From positions 868,001-932,000 of the forward strand of contig NZ_CAKAKL010000001.1 in assembly GCF_916619195.1 (NCBI RefSeq): DNA of 64,000 nucleotides. Reading direction: 5' to 3'. This stretch comes from Inquilinus sp. Marseille-Q2685. GTDB lineage: Bacteria; Pseudomonadota; Alphaproteobacteria; DSM-16000; Inquilinaceae. Under the pieces are notes generated by a model. It did no database searches. It was not told the DNA's origin and saw only the letters and a program-made list of their open reading frames with translations. Position numbers and translations under genes: made by a program. This document shows positions 36,044-45,127 of the stretch, piece by piece (position 1 is the first letter of the stretch; each line of letters begins with the position of its first letter).

Positions 36044-37522
36044 ATGCAGATCATCAGATCATTTGTTCCCATATTGTCTTTGTTCGCCGTTCTGGCGACG
36101 GTCGATATTTCGTCGGCGCAAGCTCAGAATCCCGCGCCGCCGATCTCCGAGCAGGAGGCGCATTCCATCGCCGTCGACGCGTACATTTACTTTTATCCCC
36201 TCGTGACGATGGACGTGACTCGCAAGAAGCTCACCAACGTCAAGCCAGGCACGGCAGCGATCGGCGGCCCGATCAACACGTTCGACAATGTCCCGGCATT
36301 TCCGGCCGCTGATATGAAGGCGGTGGTACGGCCCAACTTCGATACGCTCTATTCTTCCGCCTGGCTCGATCTGACGAAGGAGCCGGTGGTGGTCTCGGCA
36401 CCGGACACGAACGGGCGCTATTACCTGCTGCCGATGCTCGATATGTGGACCGACGTCTTTGCGTCACCCGGTTGGCGCACCACGGGCACGCAGGCCGTCA
36501 ACTTTCTGGTGACGCCGCCCGGCTGGCGGCCCGAACTGCGCGATAAATCCATCGAGGAGCTTGGATTGCCGGAGGGCACGCAGCTCATCGAGGCTCCGAC
36601 GCCGTATGTCTGGGTCATCGGCCGCACCAAAACCGACGGGCCGCCGGACTACGACACCGTGCACAAGATCCAGGCGGGCTACAAGGTCACGCCCCTGTCC
36701 GAATGGGGCAAGCCGGCGAAACCCGTCGAGGTCAGGATCGACCCCGACGTCGATATGAAGACGCCCCCGAAGGTCCAGGTCGACACCATGCCGGCCGGGA
36801 AGTATTTCGTATACGCGGCCGAGCTGCTCAAGCTGCACCCGCCGCACGACACCGACCAGCCGATCATCGCCCAGATGAGGCGTATCGGCATCGAGCCCGG
36901 GAAGAGCTTCGACTTCGACAGTCTTTCCCCCACGGTGAAGGCTGCGCTCGAGGCGGCGCCGGTGGCGGCGCAGCATCTGATGGCCTGGAAGGTCCCGACC
37001 CTTGCCCGGGTCGCGAATCATTGGTCCATCAACACCGACACGATGGGGGTCTACGGCAACTATTACCTCAAGCGCGCCATCGTCGCGCAGCTGGGCCTGG
37101 GGGCGAACCTCCCGGAGGATGCGATCTATCCGCTGAATCTCGCTGACGAAAGCGGAAGGCCGCTCGACGGTGCATACGACTATACGATCACGTTCGAGAA
37201 GGACTCTGCGCCACCGGTCGACGCCTTCTGGTCTATCACGCTCTATGATCGGGAGGGTTTCCAGGTGGCGAACAGCCTCGACCGCTTCGCCATCAGCAGC
37301 TGGATGCCGTTAAGGACGAATCCGGATGGGTCGCTGACTCTCCATATCCAGAACGAGAGCCCCGGCAAGGACAACGAAGCCAACTGGCTCCCCGCGCCAA
37401 AGGGTCCATTCAACTTGACCATGCGGCTCTACGCCCCGAAGTCCGACGCTCTCACTGGCCGGTGGAATCCGCCGTTGGTGACACGTCTCCAGGAAGGGCC
37501 TCCAAACCTGGCCGCCCAATAA
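36044..37522 (+). CDS. DUF1254/DUF1214 exported protein
   Basis: A 492-residue protein with a Sec signal (VPILSLFAVLATVDISSAQA, cleavage near 28). DUF1254 follows (YIYFYPLVTMDVTRKKLTN, RPNFDTLYSSAWLDL, YYLLPMLDMWTDVF), then DUF1214 near the end (PPVDAFWSITLYDREG, NSLDRFAISSWMPL, GSLTLHIQNESPG). These domains travel together; their biochemical role is unknown. AAGGAG precedes the ATG. A 14-bp palindrome ATCGAA-TC-TTCGAT at 36012-36025 lies just upstream and may be its own operator, so it could be a separate unit from the cluster before it. Confidence 0.88.
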   Translation: MQIIRSFVPILSLFAVLATVDISSAQAQNPAPPISEQEAHSIAVDAYIYFYPLVTMDVTRKKLTNVKPGTAAIGGPINTFDNVPAFPAADMKAVVRPNFDTLYSSAWLDLTKEPVVVSAPDTNGRYYLLPMLDMWTDVFASPGWRTTGTQAVNFLVTPPGWRPELRDKSIEELGLPEGTQLIEAPTPYVWVIGRTKTDGPPDYDTVHKIQAGYKVTPLSEWGKPAKPVEVRIDPDVDMKTPPKVQVDTMPAGKYFVYAAELLKLHPPHDTDQPIIAQMRRIGIEPGKSFDFDSLSPTVKAALEAAPVAAQHLMAWKVPTLARVANHWSINTDTMGVYGNYYLKRAIVAQLGLGANLPEDAIYPLNLADESGRPLDGAYDYTITFEKDSAPPVDAFWSITLYDREGFQVANSLDRFAISSWMPLRTNPDGSLTLHIQNESPGKDNEANWLPAPKGPFNLTMRLYAPKSDALTGRWNPPLVTRLQEGPPNLAAQ

Positions 37523-37792
37523 GAGTCCGTCGCGGACTGGAACGCATCAGGACGACGGGCCGGTTGAATTCCGTTGTCCATGACCGGATCGCGAATCGAA
37601 GGCCGGCTACGGGGGCGATACAGCCCCCGTGCCATCAATGGCTTTAGGGCGCAGACGGATCGCCAGAATGGTCCGCTCCAGAGAAGCTTGAAAGGGTTCC
37701 TTACGTCGGCAAAGGGACGGAGCAGCCTCCAGAGGCATCTCTGAAAAGGTCTCGCCAGGCGGAATAGGCAACGCGACACTCGACGACCGATC

Positions 37793-39295
37793 TCACGGCC
37801 GCCGAAAGAACGCCGGCCCCAGCGGCCGCAGCCGGACGCCGTCGCGCAGCCGGGTGAAGGGCTGGGCCGCGGGGTCGGCCAGGTTCGGGCCCGGCGCCTC
37901 GACCACCAGCACCGCCTCGGCAATCGGCTCGAAATCGGCGCGGAAATGCACCGAGCTCTTCAGCGCCAGGATCCTCTGCTCCGCCGGCTCGACCCCGAGA
38001 TGGCGGAACATCGCCTGGTCGGCCGCCTGCTGCTTGCGGCTGCTCACGGCGACGCGGACGCCGCCCGGGTGGCGCAGCAGCGCCATCGGCCCGAGCTGCA
38101 TCCGGTTGCCGCCGTAGAACGGACCGGTGCCGGTGAAGCGGCCGTCGCCCAGCGCCTCGACCGTCCAGGCCGCCCGCACCGGCTGCTGCCCGCGATAGGC
38201 GCTGCCGGCGCCGATGCCGCGGTCCAGCACCGCGCCCACGCCCGCCGCATGCGCCGCCCCGGCCGTGGCCGCATCGGCCAGCAGGCCCAGCACCGCGCCC
38301 TCGGCCCCGCCGCGGATCAGCGCCTCCAGCAGCAGCCCCCCGTCGGATTCGGCGCCGCCGCCGGGATTGTCCTGGGTGTCGGCCAGCCCCCCCGGCCGCT
38401 TCGCCCCGGCCGCCCGGCGCCGGGCTTCGGCCACCGCCGCATCGGGTTGCAGCAGCGCCGGCACGAACTCCGGCTCGGCCGCCGCGATCGCCGCCGCCAT
38501 CTCGTCGACCGCCGCGGCCAGCGCCGCGGGATCGGCGCCGTAGCCGACCAGGCTGGGCCCGCAATCGGCGAAATCCGCCGCCGGGAAGCCCATGGAGAAG
38601 CCGAGCGAGACGTCGTGCCGGCGCTCGAGCTCCGCCAGCAGCGCATAGAGGCGGCGCGCCGGGTCGCTGAGCGTGCATTGCGCCACCAGCGAGACCAGGA
38701 ACTCCGCCTGCCGGAACACCTTGCCCGGCCGCCAGCCGGAGAGCACGCGGTCCAGCAGCGCCGCCGCCCGCGCCCCGGTCTCGGCCATGTCGACATGCGG
38801 ATAGGTGCGGTAGGGCACCAGCAGGTCGGACAGGTCGACCATCCGCTGCGTGACGTTGGCGTGCAGATCCAGGCTGGCCACCACCGGCACGTCCGGTCCG
38901 GTCACCGCCCGGATGCGGGCCAGGATCTCGCCCTCCCCGTCCGGCACGCTCTCGGTGACCATGGCGCCGTGCAGGTCGAGATAGACGGCGTCGACCGGCC
39001 CGGCGGCGCGCAGGTCCTCGGCCAGCATCGCCGTGATCCGCTCGAAGGCATCGTCGGTCACCGGCGCCGAGGGCGAGGCCGAGCACCAGAGGAGCGGCGC
39101 GATCTCGTGGCCGGAAGCCGCGGCGGCGTCGAGGAAGCCGGCGGCCGGCAGGTTGATCCCGGCCAGGGCCGGCGCCATGGCCTCGCCCCGCGACAGGCCG
39201 GGCCAGCCGTCGGCCGTCTCGAACTGCGGGAAGCCGGCCTTCGCGGTGGCGAAGCTGTTGGTCTCGTGCTGGAACCCGCCGACCGCGATCCTCAT
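37793..39295 (-). CDS. M81 family metallopeptidase (MlrC-like)
   Basis: A 500-residue enzyme of the microcystinase C family. Metal ligands are visible in GGFQHETNSF (residue about 10), YLDLHGAMVTE, SLDLHANVTQRM and YRTYPHVDMAE, and the C-terminal MlrC_C domain has TQDNPGGGAESDG. Homologues cleave linear peptides, but most environmental members have unknown substrates. The ATG at 39295 is 25 bases after the stop of a cupin gene, so they form a two-gene operon. Confidence 0.88.
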   Translation of the reverse strand: MRIAVGGFQHETNSFATAKAGFPQFETADGWPGLSRGEAMAPALAGINLPAAGFLDAAAASGHEIAPLLWCSASPSAPVTDDAFERITAMLAEDLRAAGPVDAVYLDLHGAMVTESVPDGEGEILARIRAVTGPDVPVVASLDLHANVTQRMVDLSDLLVPYRTYPHVDMAETGARAAALLDRVLSGWRPGKVFRQAEFLVSLVAQCTLSDPARRLYALLAELERRHDVSLGFSMGFPAADFADCGPSLVGYGADPAALAAAVDEMAAAIAAAEPEFVPALLQPDAAVAEARRRAAGAKRPGGLADTQDNPGGGAESDGGLLLEALIRGGAEGAVLGLLADAATAGAAHAAGVGAVLDRGIGAGSAYRGQQPVRAAWTVEALGDGRFTGTGPFYGGNRMQLGPMALLRHPGGVRVAVSSRKQQAADQAMFRHLGVEPAEQRILALKSSVHFRADFEPIAEAVLVVEAPGPNLADPAAQPFTRLRDGVRLRPLGPAFFRRP

Positions 39296-39320
39296 TCCCT
39301 GTCCCCCGCTCCGCCGTCCG

Positions 39321-39800
39321 TCACGGATGCTTGTGGATCGGGTCGACCCAGTAGACGGCTTCCGGCTTCTCCACCGGCTCGATGTCGAGATTGACCACCA
39401 CCGCCTCGTTGTCGCTGCGCACCAGCACGCATTCCAGCGGCTCGTCGGTCGAGGCGTTGATCTCCTGATGCGGCACATAGGGCGGCACGAAGATGAAGTC
39501 TCCGGCCTCCGCCTCTGCCACGTATTCCAGCTTCTCGCCCCAGCGCATCCGGGCGCGGCCGCGGACGACGTAGATCACGCTCTCCAGCGGGCCGTGGTGA
39601 TGCGCGCCGGTCTTGGCGTCCGGGTGGATGGTGACGGTGCCGGCCCAGATCTTCTGCGCCCCGACCCGGGCGGCGTTGATCGCCGCCTTGCGGTCCATGC
39701 CCGGGGTCTGGGCGGTGTTGGGGTCGAGATCGGTGCCGCGGATCACGCGCACCCCGTTCAGGCGCCAGTCGGGCGTCTCGTGATGATGATGGTCGGTCAT
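39321..39800 (-). CDS. Cupin-domain protein with His-rich N-terminus
   Basis: A 159-residue single-domain cupin. Metal ligands are in GAHHHGPLESVIYVVRG (two His and a Glu) and VPPYVPHQEIN (third His). The extreme N-terminus MTDHHHHE is an additional His run. It probably binds Mn, Fe or Zn and acts as an isomerase, dioxygenase or sensor; the fold alone does not say which. It precedes the MlrC gene by 25 bases. Confidence 0.85.
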   Translation of the reverse strand: MTDHHHHETPDWRLNGVRVIRGTDLDPNTAQTPGMDRKAAINAARVGAQKIWAGTVTIHPDAKTGAHHHGPLESVIYVVRGRARMRWGEKLEYVAEAEAGDFIFVPPYVPHQEINASTDEPLECVLVRSDNEAVVVNLDIEPVEKPEAVYWVDPIHKHP

Positions 39801-39976
39801 GTTCGGTCCGTCCGGAAACTCCCGCGGCGTTCGGCGCCAGACTGCGCCGCGGCCGCGGCCGGTGCAACCGCGATCCACCCGCTCCGGCATTTCCCGAAGC
39901 CGGCTTCACCGGTCCGTCACGGTCCGCTGCTATTAGGAGCGGCGTCCGATTCCCCCGTTGCCATGAGACACCGATC

Positions 39977-42262
39977 GTGACTTCCGACAGCCGCCGCCAA
40001 TTCCTGAAAGCCGGCCTCGCCGCCGCGGCCGCGATGGCCGTGCCGGCCAGCATCCGCGAGGCCCTGGCGATCCCCGCCCACAACGTCACCGGCACCCTGC
40101 GCGATGTCGAGCACATCGTGGTGCTGATGCAGGAGAACCGGTCCTTCGACCACTACTTCGGCACGCTGAACGGTGTCCGCGGCTTCGGCGATCCGCGCCC
40201 GGCGCCCCTGCCGAGCGGCCGGCCGGTCTGGTACCAGAGCGTCGGCCGCAACGGCGCCAGCCGCACCGGCTACCAGAATGTCGGCTGGGATCATTGGCAC
40301 GAGCGGGAGCGCTGGTACGAGGCCGACCCCGCGGCCCAGGCGAAGCTGGACTACGTCCTGCCGTTCCGGCTCGACACCGGCAGCACCAGCGCCCAGCACA
40401 TGGACGGCACCGACCACAGCTGGAAGCTGGACCAGTCGCTGTGGAAGAGCTGGGACACCTGGGTGCCGCTGAAGAGCCGGATGTCGATGGGCTATTACGA
40501 CACCGCCTCCGACCTGCCCTTCTACGCCCATCTGGCGGATGCGTTCACCATCTGCGACGCCAACCACTGCTCGATCTTCGCCAACACCGAGCCGAACCGG
40601 CAGTACTTCACCGGCGGCGCCAGCGTCTATACCCTGAGCGGCCGCGACCCGAACAACCCGAAGCGCCGGCTGAAGGGCCAGGAGCTGGACAACAACTGGA
40701 CCGGCGACATGGACCTGGACGAGCCCTGGGAGGGGCTGGCCTGGGAAGCCTATGCCGAGACGCTGGAGAGGCACGGCATCGACTGGCGGGTGTACCAGGC
40801 CTATTCCAACTACGGCTGCAACTCGCTGGCCTATCACCGCGACTTCCGCAGGCTCGACAAGAGCTCGGACCTGTACAAGCGCGGCCGCGCCTATGTCGGG
40901 CCGAAGCTGGCCTCGAACGAGGATCCCTACGACGCCGTGCTGGCGCGGGCGATCGCCGAGGACGTCAAGGCCGACCGGCTGCCCCAGGTGTCCTGGGTGA
41001 TCTGCCCCGACGCCTATTGCGAGCATCCCAACGCCTCCCCCGCCGCCGGCCAGGCGTTCGTCGACAAGATCCTGGAGGCCCTGACCAGCAACCCGAAGGT
41101 CTGGGCCAAGACCGTCCTGATCGTGAACTACGACGAGAATGATGGCTTCTTCGACCATGTGCCGGCGCCGGTGCCGCCGGTGAACACCCGCTTCTACGGC
41201 TATCAGGGCCGCAGCACGGTCCCCGTCGGGGACGAGAACTACAACGGCGTGCCGATCGGCCTCGGGCCCCGGGTGCCGATGCTGGTGGTGTCGCCCTGGA
41301 GCAAGGGCGGCTGGGTCTGCTCCGAGCTGTTCGACCACACCTCGGTGCTGCAGTTCATCGAGCGGCGCTTCGGCGTGCCCTGCCGTTATATCTCGCCCTG
41401 GCGCCGTTCGGTCTGCGGCGACCTGACCTCGGCCTTCGACTTCCGCACCCCCGATGCCGCGCTGCCGCCGCTGCCGGACACCCGCCGCTACAAGGCCGAG
41501 GCCGACGCCGCCGCCGGCCGGCCCGGACCGGTGCCGCCGGCGAAGCCGTCGCGGCCGGTGCAGCAGCGCGGCCAGCGCCGCGCCCGGCCCCTGCCCTATC
41601 GCCTCAGCGCCCATGGCCGCGTCGACCCGGACGGGCGACGGTTCTGGATCGACTTCGCCAATGCCGGGTCGGCCGGCGCCTGCTTCATCGTCCATGCCGG
41701 CGGCGGTGCGACCTTCAACGAGTCGGGCAAGCCCTACGAGCCGGACGACACCGTGTTCCCGGACCGGCCGATGCAGCCGACCGCCGACCGGCGCGGGCCG
41801 TGGCAGTATACGGTCGGGGCCGGCGACACGCTGTCCGACAGCTGGACGCCGGACCGCCCCGGCAGCTACGACCTGTCGGTCTACGGGCCGAACGGCATGC
41901 TGAACCGGTTCAAGGGCCGCCTGACCCCGATGCTGTCGGGCACCGCCCGGCCCGAGGCGCGGCTGATGCAGGACGGCCTGTCGGGCGACGTCACGCTGCT
42001 GCTGAGCAATATCGGCTTCCGGCCCTGCTATCTGACCGTCGTCAACGGCTACAGCAGCGAGCCGGCGCGGCACCATTACCTCCGCCCGGGCGCCCTGGTC
42101 CGCGACCGCTGGTCGCTGCGGTCCAGCTTCGGCTGGTTCGACCTGAGCATCACGGCCGGGACCGGGGACGACTTCCTTCGCCGCTTTGCCGGCCATGTCG
42201 AAACCGGTCGTCCCGGCCTGACCGACCCGAAGATCGGCGGCCCGGCCGTCGAGACGGTCTAG
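39977..42262 (+). CDS. Tat-exported phosphocholine-specific phospholipase C
   Basis: A 761-residue non-haemolytic-type phospholipase C. The Tat motif SRRQFLKAG is at the start. The phosphoesterase core has VVLMQENRSFDHYFGTL near 50-65, GTDHSWKLDQ, NHCSIFANTEPNRQYF and VNYDENDGFFDHV. Two C-terminal beta domains (DUF756) follow, ending near FDLSITAGTGDDFLRRFAGHVE. It releases phosphocholine-type head groups outside the cytoplasm. The start codon is GTG at 39977. It stands alone. The nearby folate-linked demethylase and choline-kinase-like genes could use products of this reaction, but they are 22 kb away. Confidence 0.9.
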   Translation: MTSDSRRQFLKAGLAAAAAMAVPASIREALAIPAHNVTGTLRDVEHIVVLMQENRSFDHYFGTLNGVRGFGDPRPAPLPSGRPVWYQSVGRNGASRTGYQNVGWDHWHERERWYEADPAAQAKLDYVLPFRLDTGSTSAQHMDGTDHSWKLDQSLWKSWDTWVPLKSRMSMGYYDTASDLPFYAHLADAFTICDANHCSIFANTEPNRQYFTGGASVYTLSGRDPNNPKRRLKGQELDNNWTGDMDLDEPWEGLAWEAYAETLERHGIDWRVYQAYSNYGCNSLAYHRDFRRLDKSSDLYKRGRAYVGPKLASNEDPYDAVLARAIAEDVKADRLPQVSWVICPDAYCEHPNASPAAGQAFVDKILEALTSNPKVWAKTVLIVNYDENDGFFDHVPAPVPPVNTRFYGYQGRSTVPVGDENYNGVPIGLGPRVPMLVVSPWSKGGWVCSELFDHTSVLQFIERRFGVPCRYISPWRRSVCGDLTSAFDFRTPDAALPPLPDTRRYKAEADAAAGRPGPVPPAKPSRPVQQRGQRRARPLPYRLSAHGRVDPDGRRFWIDFANAGSAGACFIVHAGGGATFNESGKPYEPDDTVFPDRPMQPTADRRGPWQYTVGAGDTLSDSWTPDRPGSYDLSVYGPNGMLNRFKGRLTPMLSGTARPEARLMQDGLSGDVTLLLSNIGFRPCYLTVVNGYSSEPARHHYLRPGALVRDRWSLRSSFGWFDLSITAGTGDDFLRRFAGHVETGRPGLTDPKIGGPAVETV

Positions 42263-42771
42263 AGACACGCGGAGCCGCGGCGCCGATCCGGTGCCGCGGC
42301 TCCCTTCCCCTCTGGCGAAAGCGGGCTGCCGGTGGACCGCCTTGGGGTCCATGCCGGGATCTGTCGGGGTCGAGGCCGGTGCCGCGAATCGATTCGCCCG
42401 GAAATTCCCGCCGGCAGGCAACCCCGCCAGGCCGAGCCGCTGCTGCCCTGCCCGCGCATCGATACAGGCGTGGCCCTGTCAACGGGCCGCGACACCGTCC
42501 CTCCGCCTGTCGGCACAGCAAGCACGGCAGCCATCAAGAATATCTTCGGACAGCAGATCGGTGGAAATGAAATTCAACCAGTATATAATAAAATTTTTCC
42601 CTGAAGAAATTATATTCCTGATCAATGAAATTTTGCGGATGTGCACCTGAAACTTTACCACGCAGATCCCCAACAATGCGTCTAACTTTGAAAAGCTTGC
42701 AATTCCTCGTTGAAGAACGGCAGGCTGGATGATCAAATTTGTATAGTTTTGATCTCGCATTGGAGATGTTC
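42263..42771. other. Intergenic region with an AT-rich block before an RTX gene
   Basis: No gene is seen. The first half has normal base composition, but 42535-42770 is clearly AT-rich (for example TATATAATAAAATTTTTCCC), unlike the surrounding high-GC DNA. It is directly upstream of the RTX gene and probably holds its promoter and silencing or activator sites. TTGGAGATG supplies the ribosome site. Confidence 0.55.
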
Positions 42772-44391
42772 ATGGCCACTTATGTCGGCACCGATGGTGC
42801 GGATACCCATCCATCCAACATTGTCAACGCTCTGCTCACCGCAATGGGCGATGACCATTTCGACGGCCGGGGCGGCGACGACACCCTGATGGGGTATGGC
42901 GGCGACGACGTTCTCATCGGCGGCACCGGCGCCGATCTCCTGATCGGCGGCGTGCTGTCCACCACCGGCATCCTCTCCGTTTCCGGCATCGACACGGCGG
43001 ACTACTCCTCGTCCTCGTCCCGTGTCGCGGTCCTTCTCTATGAGACGTCCAACATCAACATTACGCTGCTGGGGCTCAGCGTCGGATTGACCGGCGTCAC
43101 CACCGGCCATGGCGGTGACGCCGAGGGCGATCGCCTCGTCGGCATCACCAATCTCACCGGGTCGGCCTTCGGCGACTATCTGGGCGGCAATGCCGGCGCG
43201 AACACTCTGCTGGGCGGCGCCGGCAACGACGGCCTGGCCGGCGCACAAGGGGCCGACATCCTGAACGGCGGCGCCGGGCTGGACATGGCCGACTACATCG
43301 TCTCCAACGCGGCCGTGACGGTGAACCTGGCCCTCGGAACGGCCAGCGGAGGCCACGCGCAGGGCGACGTCCTGACCAGCATCGAGTATCTACGCGGCTC
43401 CTTGTTCAACGATACCCTGACCGGCAACACCGGCGACAATCGCCTGTCGGGGGCGGACGGCGTCGACGTGCTCGACGGCGGCGCCGGCAGTGATCGGCTG
43501 ATCGGCGGCGCCGGAGCCGACACCCTGATCGGCGGCGCCGGCGCCGATATGGCTCTCTACGACAACGCCCTGACCGGCGTGACGGCGAATCTGGGCAACG
43601 CCGCGGTCAATACCGGCGATGCGGCTGGCGACAGCTACAGCGGCATCGAGAATCTTTTCGGCTCCATGTTCGGCGACAACCTGACCGGCAGTTCCGGCGC
43701 CAACTTTGTCATCGGCTGGGCCGGCAACGACACACTCGACGGCGGCGCAGGCAACGACATCCTCAACGGGGGCACCGGAGACGACGCCCTCCAGGGCGGC
43801 GACGGCAACGACAAGCTCGTCGGTGATGCCGGCGCGGACCAGCTGAACGGCGGGGCCGGCTTCGACACCGCCGCGTACGACACCGCCACCGCCGCCGTGA
43901 CCGTCAGCCTGGCCAACCCGGCGTCCAACACCGGACAGGCGGCCGGCGACACCTACTCCAGCATCGAAATCCTCTTCGGCAGCAGGTTCGGCGACACGCT
44001 GACCGGCAACAGCAGCTCCAACTATCTGATCGGCTGGCGCGGCGACGACACGCTCGTCGGCGGAGGCGGAGCAGATCGCCTGAACGGCGGCATCGGCGCG
44101 GACACCTTCGTCTTCAACGCCGTCAACGACTCTCTCGCCAAGCTCACGTTCGACCGGATCGACGACTTCTCTCACGCCCAGGGTGACAAGATAGACGTGT
44201 CGGGTATCACCGGGGGCGAGGGCAGCTTCATCGGTTCGTCGGCCTTCAGCCATACCGCCGGCGAGGTCCGCTTCATTGCAGGGGCTACCGACACCAACGT
44301 CTATATCGATGCCAATGGCGATGGCTGGGCCGATGTGCAGATCCACCTGCTCGGTTCGATCACGTTGACGGCGAGCGACTTCGTCCTGTAG
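42772..44391 (+). CDS. RTX calcium-binding protein, type I secretion substrate
   Basis: A 539-residue secreted protein made almost wholly of GGxGxDxLx nonapeptides, starting at [20 protein letters not shown] near residue 32. Between these runs are beta-rich spacers of the form [18 protein letters not shown] and [12 protein letters not shown]. The last 90 residues ([19 protein letters not shown] to the end) are a serralysin-like C-terminal domain ending in ASDFVL, the Asp-plus-hydrophobic tail recognised by type I exporters. No catalytic domain is present, so it may be a surface or matrix protein. The ATG at 42772 is preferred to upstream in-frame TTG/ATG codons because of GGAG at the right distance. 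Confidence 0.9.
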   Translation: MATYVGTDGADTHPSNIVNALLTAMGDDHFDGRGGDDTLMGYGGDDVLIGGTGADLLIGGVLSTTGILSVSGIDTADYSSSSSRVAVLLYETSNINITLLGLSVGLTGVTTGHGGDAEGDRLVGITNLTGSAFGDYLGGNAGANTLLGGAGNDGLAGAQGADILNGGAGLDMADYIVSNAAVTVNLALGTASGGHAQGDVLTSIEYLRGSLFNDTLTGNTGDNRLSGADGVDVLDGGAGSDRLIGGAGADTLIGGAGADMALYDNALTGVTANLGNAAVNTGDAAGDSYSGIENLFGSMFGDNLTGSSGANFVIGWAGNDTLDGGAGNDILNGGTGDDALQGGDGNDKLVGDAGADQLNGGAGFDTAAYDTATAAVTVSLANPASNTGQAAGDTYSSIEILFGSRFGDTLTGNSSSNYLIGWRGDDTLVGGGGADRLNGGIGADTFVFNAVNDSLAKLTFDRIDDFSHAQGDKIDVSGITGGEGSFIGSSAFSHTAGEVRFIAGATDTNVYIDANGDGWADVQIHLLGSITLTASDFVL

Positions 44392-44469
44392 CCGCCCGAT
44401 CCTTTCGCCGGGCCGCCCGTCCGTCGGGCGGCCCCATTCTTTTGCGAACGGGACTCCGTCCCGCCGGCC

Positions 44470-44811
44470 TTACCGGTCCTTCGGCAGCTTCTCGGCGATG
44501 CCGTACAGCTTCTGGCGGCGATCCATCTCCTCCCAGACCTCGCAGGGCCGGATCTCGAGCTCGGTCAGCAGCACCGTCAGGTTGAACATCAGGTCGGCGG
44601 CCTCCTCGATCACGGCCTGGCGTTCGCCCTGGACGGCGTCGATCGCCACCTCCGCCGCCTCCTCGACCAGCTTCTGCGCCATCTTCGGCACCCCGCTGTC
44701 GATCAGCTTGGCCGTACGCGGGCTGAACTGCCTGCGCGACCGGCGCTCCCGCAGATCCTCCGCCAGAGCCTGCAGCCGGTCCCATCCGAGCGTGGTCTGA
44801 TGCCCCATCAT
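44470..44811 (-). CDS. HisE-like phosphoribosyl-ATP pyrophosphohydrolase family protein
   Basis: A 113-residue all-alpha pyrophosphatase. KLVEEAAEVAIDAV and AVIEEAADLMFNLTVLL carry the Glu/Asp metal ligands of the MazG/HisE fold. It is not near other histidine genes. Either it is a detached hisE or it hydrolyses another nucleotide. GGAAGGGATCG precedes tandem ATG codons at 44811 and 44808. It is divergent from a LacI gene whose operators lie between them. Confidence 0.75.
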   Translation of the reverse strand: MMGHQTTLGWDRLQALAEDLRERRSRRQFSPRTAKLIDSGVPKMAQKLVEEAAEVAIDAVQGERQAVIEEAADLMFNLTVLLTELEIRPCEVWEEMDRRQKLYGIAEKLPKDR

Positions 44812-44966
44812 CGATCCCTTCCGCTTCCCTCCGGGAACCGCCTCCAACGGCCCTCGCGGGATCCTGCGCCGCAATGACGGCAGCAGGATGTTCCTTCCGT
44901 CAGGCCGTGGTCCCGGGCTGTTCAGGATGCGACCGGACTGCGACCGTCCGCGCCCGCGCCGGATAT

Positions 44967-44982
44967 TTGCACGGCTGTGCAA
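44967..44982. promoter_or_regulatory. LacI-family operator, distal copy
   Basis: TTGCAC-GGCT-GTGCAA is a perfect dyad. The inner 14 bases TGCACGGCTGTGCA recur exactly at 45063-45076. Confidence 0.7.
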
Positions 44983-45062
44983 GCTCGACACGAAACAGCC
45001 GGCCTGTCAACCATCCATAGCTCATCGGCAGTGCACCCACGCCAGCCCTGGTGCTTGTCATC

Positions 45063-45076
45063 TGCACGGCTGTGCA
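45063..45076. promoter_or_regulatory. LacI-family operator, proximal copy
   Basis: TGCACGGCTGTGCA, identical to the distal copy and 95 bases (about nine helical turns) from it, 51 bases before the lacI start. The spacing suits looping by a tetrameric repressor and autoregulation. Confidence 0.7.
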
Positions 45077-45127
45077 TAAAATCGGCCTTCTGTCGCGCCC
45101 TGACGGGCGCTCCACCCAGGATCCTTC

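Larger units (their letters stand above)
44812..45127. other. Divergent promoter region between HisE-like and LacI genes
   Basis: There is no gene here. The main content is a pair of identical 14-bp palindromic operators at 44968-44981 and 45063-45076. Confidence 0.6.

Noticed and set aside
37609..37630. ACGGGGGC/GCCCCCGT hairpin after the DUF1254 gene as an intrinsic terminator
   Set aside because: There is a strong stem but no T-rich tail on either strand.
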